In this document: positions 41,295 to 42,910 of the stretch, in pieces | Position numbering within the stretch: position 1 is the first letter of the stretch | Layout: each line of letters begins with the position of its first letter | Assembly (NCBI GenBank): GCA_003284375.1 | Contig: QBVL01000011.1 | Location: 1-42,910, forward strand | DNA: 42,910 bases | Direction: 5' to 3' | Source of the DNA: Prochlorococcus sp. AG-311-J23 | GTDB taxonomy: Bacteria > Cyanobacteriota > Cyanobacteriia > PCC-6307 > Cyanobiaceae | The notes under the pieces: model-generated | What the model was told of the DNA's origin: nothing | The model's database searches: none | Seen by the model: only the letters and a program-made list of their open reading frames with translations | Made by a program: the position numbers and the translations under genes

Positions 41295-41957
41295 GTGTGC
41301 GATTTTATAAAACCAACATTAAACCTAGCAAATCAGCAAACTCCTGTCATTATTGAGTTTATGAATAAATCTAATTTAGTTGGTACGCATAGTGAAGAAT
41401 TAAAAAGTGATTCAAAATATTGTAAAACGAATGGTGTCAAGGGTTATTTAAATTGCGTTATTGCAGATGATGCTTCAAAAAAACTTGACTTTTTGATTTT
41501 AGTTATCGAAACACTTCAAATCAATGCAACTGATTCCCTTTTTCTGAAGGCTAAAAATATTGGATTGTCAGAGGATTACTCTAGTAGAGTTCAATTCTGG
41601 AAAATTAGATGTTCTAACCCGTTGAGGAAAAGCTACGCATTCTCATCACTCTCATCGGAGCAAATCGATTCTCTTGTTCAACTTATTTCTTCCATGGCAG
41701 AAAACCTTTATCCTCTTATTAGGCAATTACTTTCCTCAAAAGAATCTAAGACACTTAATCAAGAGAGATGGTTTTTATTTAGTTCTCGTCTTAAGTCACT
41801 TATAAACGAGAGGATGAATGTGAATCGAAGTTATATTGCCTCCTTATTAAAGGATGAAAAGCATGAATTTTTTAGAGAGTTGTTAGTCATTCTTTCTTTA
41901 TCATGTGGAAAAGGTGGTGTTTGTCGACTAAAAGCTTCTTTGTATCATCAGTCTTAG
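41295..41957 (+). CDS. DUF3038 family protein
   Basis: The 220-residue protein has the DUF3038 pattern: KKLDFLILVIETLQINATDS, LFLKAKNIGLSEDYSSRVQ and FWKIRCSNPLRKS. This is a cyanobacterium-specific helical family of unknown function that usually precedes a DUF4335 gene, as here (9-base gap). The GTG start at 41295 is near the divergent apt promoter. An ATG at 41361 would shorten it by 22 residues. Confidence 0.85.
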   Translation: MCDFIKPTLNLANQQTPVIIEFMNKSNLVGTHSEELKSDSKYCKTNGVKGYLNCVIADDASKKLDFLILVIETLQINATDSLFLKAKNIGLSEDYSSRVQFWKIRCSNPLRKSYAFSSLSSEQIDSLVQLISSMAENLYPLIRQLLSSKESKTLNQERWFLFSSRLKSLINERMNVNRSYIASLLKDEKHEFFRELLVILSLSCGKGGVCRLKASLYHQS

Positions 41958-41966
41958 TTTTTATAA

Positions 41967-42566
41967 ATGATTAAATTATCTTATCGATTTGTCCAAAACT
42001 CTTCATCTCTAGAGCTTGCTGGTATGCCTGATGTGTCAAATGGAGACACAGAAAATACTATTGGTATCTTATCTTCATGGACATTGAAAATTATTGGCTC
42101 ACCTACATTAGAGGGTGAAAAAGAACATCTTGAAAATTTGATGCAAGTAATTCTTCAATATTCACGATCGTATATCTCTGGAATTCGAAAATCATTTATA
42201 TCAAAAAAACGTATTGTGACGATATCTCCATTCGGAAGTAGTCATAAATTACTTCTTAAAAGTACAAAGAAAGATGTAAAGCCTCTCGAAATTATTTTAG
42301 ATGATTCTGAATTATCAGATATTACTCAATGTTTAGATCTCTTACGATTTGATTCCAGATTTAACATATGTTGGGATATCACTTTAGATAAACCTTTTAG
42401 CAAGAGATATATTTATTCTAGTGTTTATAACTCAAACAAAAGAATTAATTTATTCTATGCATTTATTATATTTTTATCTACTAGCTTCCTTATGTTGCTA
42501 ATCCCTACCAATAACAAATTTGATCTAAGAGAAACTACTAACTCTTCACAAATTAGAAATGAATAA
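41967..42566 (+). CDS. DUF4335 family protein with C-terminal membrane helix
   Basis: The 199-residue protein has a first part typical of DUF4335 (MIKLSYRFVQNSSSLELAGM...GILSSWTLKIIGSPTLEGEK). A C-terminal hydrophobic helix follows (about 165-184, LFYAFIIFLSTSFLMLLIP). It follows the DUF3038 gene by 9 bases. The pair is a conserved cyanobacterial module of unknown function. The tail helix suggests membrane attachment of the pair (inference). Confidence 0.85.
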   Translation: MIKLSYRFVQNSSSLELAGMPDVSNGDTENTIGILSSWTLKIIGSPTLEGEKEHLENLMQVILQYSRSYISGIRKSFISKKRIVTISPFGSSHKLLLKSTKKDVKPLEIILDDSELSDITQCLDLLRFDSRFNICWDITLDKPFSKRYIYSSVYNSNKRINLFYAFIIFLSTSFLMLLIPTNNKFDLRETTNSSQIRNE

Positions 42567-42678
42567 GATTCATATTGTCTAAATAATATTCTAAAATTGG
42601 CTTATAAAGGTATATTATATTTTTCTTTATTTTTTATTCACCAATACATATAAACTCTACTATTATAAAAAGAATATA

Positions 42679-42910
42679 ATGATTTTAATGAAACTTTCAA
42701 ATGAAGATAGGGATAAAAGTGATATTTCCGACGATGAAATCTTTTATCAACAGCCAAGATTTGTACATCACCTTAGCGATTCATTCAGATCTAGACTCAC
42801 AACCTTATACTCAGAGTATCTTCTCAATCATCACATAATTTTAGATTTAATGAGTAGTTGGGTAAGCCATTTACCTACAAATATTAAATATAAAAAAGTT
42901 ATTGGTCATG
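42679..42910 (+). CDS. Methyltransferase-like protein, 5' part (cut by window end)
   Basis: The visible 77 codons contain DDEIFYQQPRFVHHLSDSFR, LTTLYSEYLL and IILDLMSSWVSHLPTN, then the start of a Rossmann-like turn (KVIGH). This pattern, FY-x-QPR-(F/L)-V-x-H and ILD-(L/M)-MSSW, is that of a cyanobacterial/plant SAM-dependent methyltransferase-like family. The gene runs off the end of the window. It follows DUF4335 by 112 bases on the same strand. Confidence 0.75.
   Translation, partial: MILMKLSNEDRDKSDISDDEIFYQQPRFVHHLSDSFRSRLTTLYSEYLLNHHIILDLMSSWVSHLPTNIKYKKVIGH

Noticed and set aside
1-42910. tRNA, rRNA, CRISPR array, transposase, integrase, phage structural genes
   Set aside because: None was recognised on either strand, and no regularly spaced direct repeats of CRISPR type were seen.

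Overview
The window is AT-rich, densely packed marine picocyanobacterial DNA, almost certainly Prochlorococcus. The support is chlH (Mg-chelatase H subunit), a cluster of tiny high-light-inducible (Hli) proteins ending in TGQ(I/L)IPG, a cyanobacterial-type AbrB regulator, a PetP-like protein, a DesA-type desaturase, a DUF3038/DUF4335 pair, and many proteins of 30-60 residues. The number of hli genes suggests a low-light I (NATL-like) strain. That clade assignment is inference.

Layout. (1) 1-4.7 kb: small hypothetical and membrane proteins, one minus-strand Hli, an MTH1187-type thiamine-binding protein, a DNA-ligase-adenylation-domain-like protein (minus strand), a zinc-ribbon membrane protein and a DUF938 methyltransferase-like protein. 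(2) 4.75-5.7 kb: a translationally coupled cassette of a leader ORF and four hli genes, then two tiny acidic or zinc-ribbon proteins. (3) 5.9-12.3 kb: gene-poor and AT-rich, with paired small paralogs, a second ligase-like protein (plus strand), cyAbrB with a strong terminator, and a DCC thiol-oxidoreductase-like protein. (4) 12.4-14.3 kb: a DUF2130 nuclease-like coiled-coil protein followed by a GIY-YIG-like membrane protein. (5) 14.3-28.3 kb: accessory or hypothetical genes with recognisable islands: an RCK K+ channel, a stand-alone IF2_N-like protein, two Nif11-like proteins, an MBL-like protein, an SDR, an S51 peptidase, a fatty-acid desaturase, an NmrA protein, and two paralogous one-pass proteins. 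(6) 28.3-42.9 kb: grades into core genome: a uridine-kinase-like P-loop protein, PetP-like, DUF1330, an ABC exporter, S4-tpiA-folP, chlH, dapB, a UbiH-like monooxygenase, DUF2949, apt, DUF3038-DUF4335, and the start of a methyltransferase-like gene cut by the window edge.

How the parts fit together. The core block supplies central carbon metabolism (tpiA), folate (folP), lysine/cell wall (dapB), chlorophyll (chlH), purine salvage (apt), electron transport (PetP-like) and probably quinone biosynthesis (UbiH-like). The accessory block looks like a light/nutrient stress and small-protein region (hli, desaturase, cyAbrB, channel, Nif11-like). No integrase, transposase, tRNA, rRNA, CRISPR array or phage structural gene was seen. 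About 30 proposed genes encode fewer than 60 residues; I found these by reading the sequence directly, and confidence is lower for the shortest ones. The most unusual content is the pair of diverged, ligase-less LigA adenylation-domain paralogs, the stand-alone IF2_N-like protein, the DUF2130/GIY-YIG pair, and several small-protein families with two or three members inside this one window.
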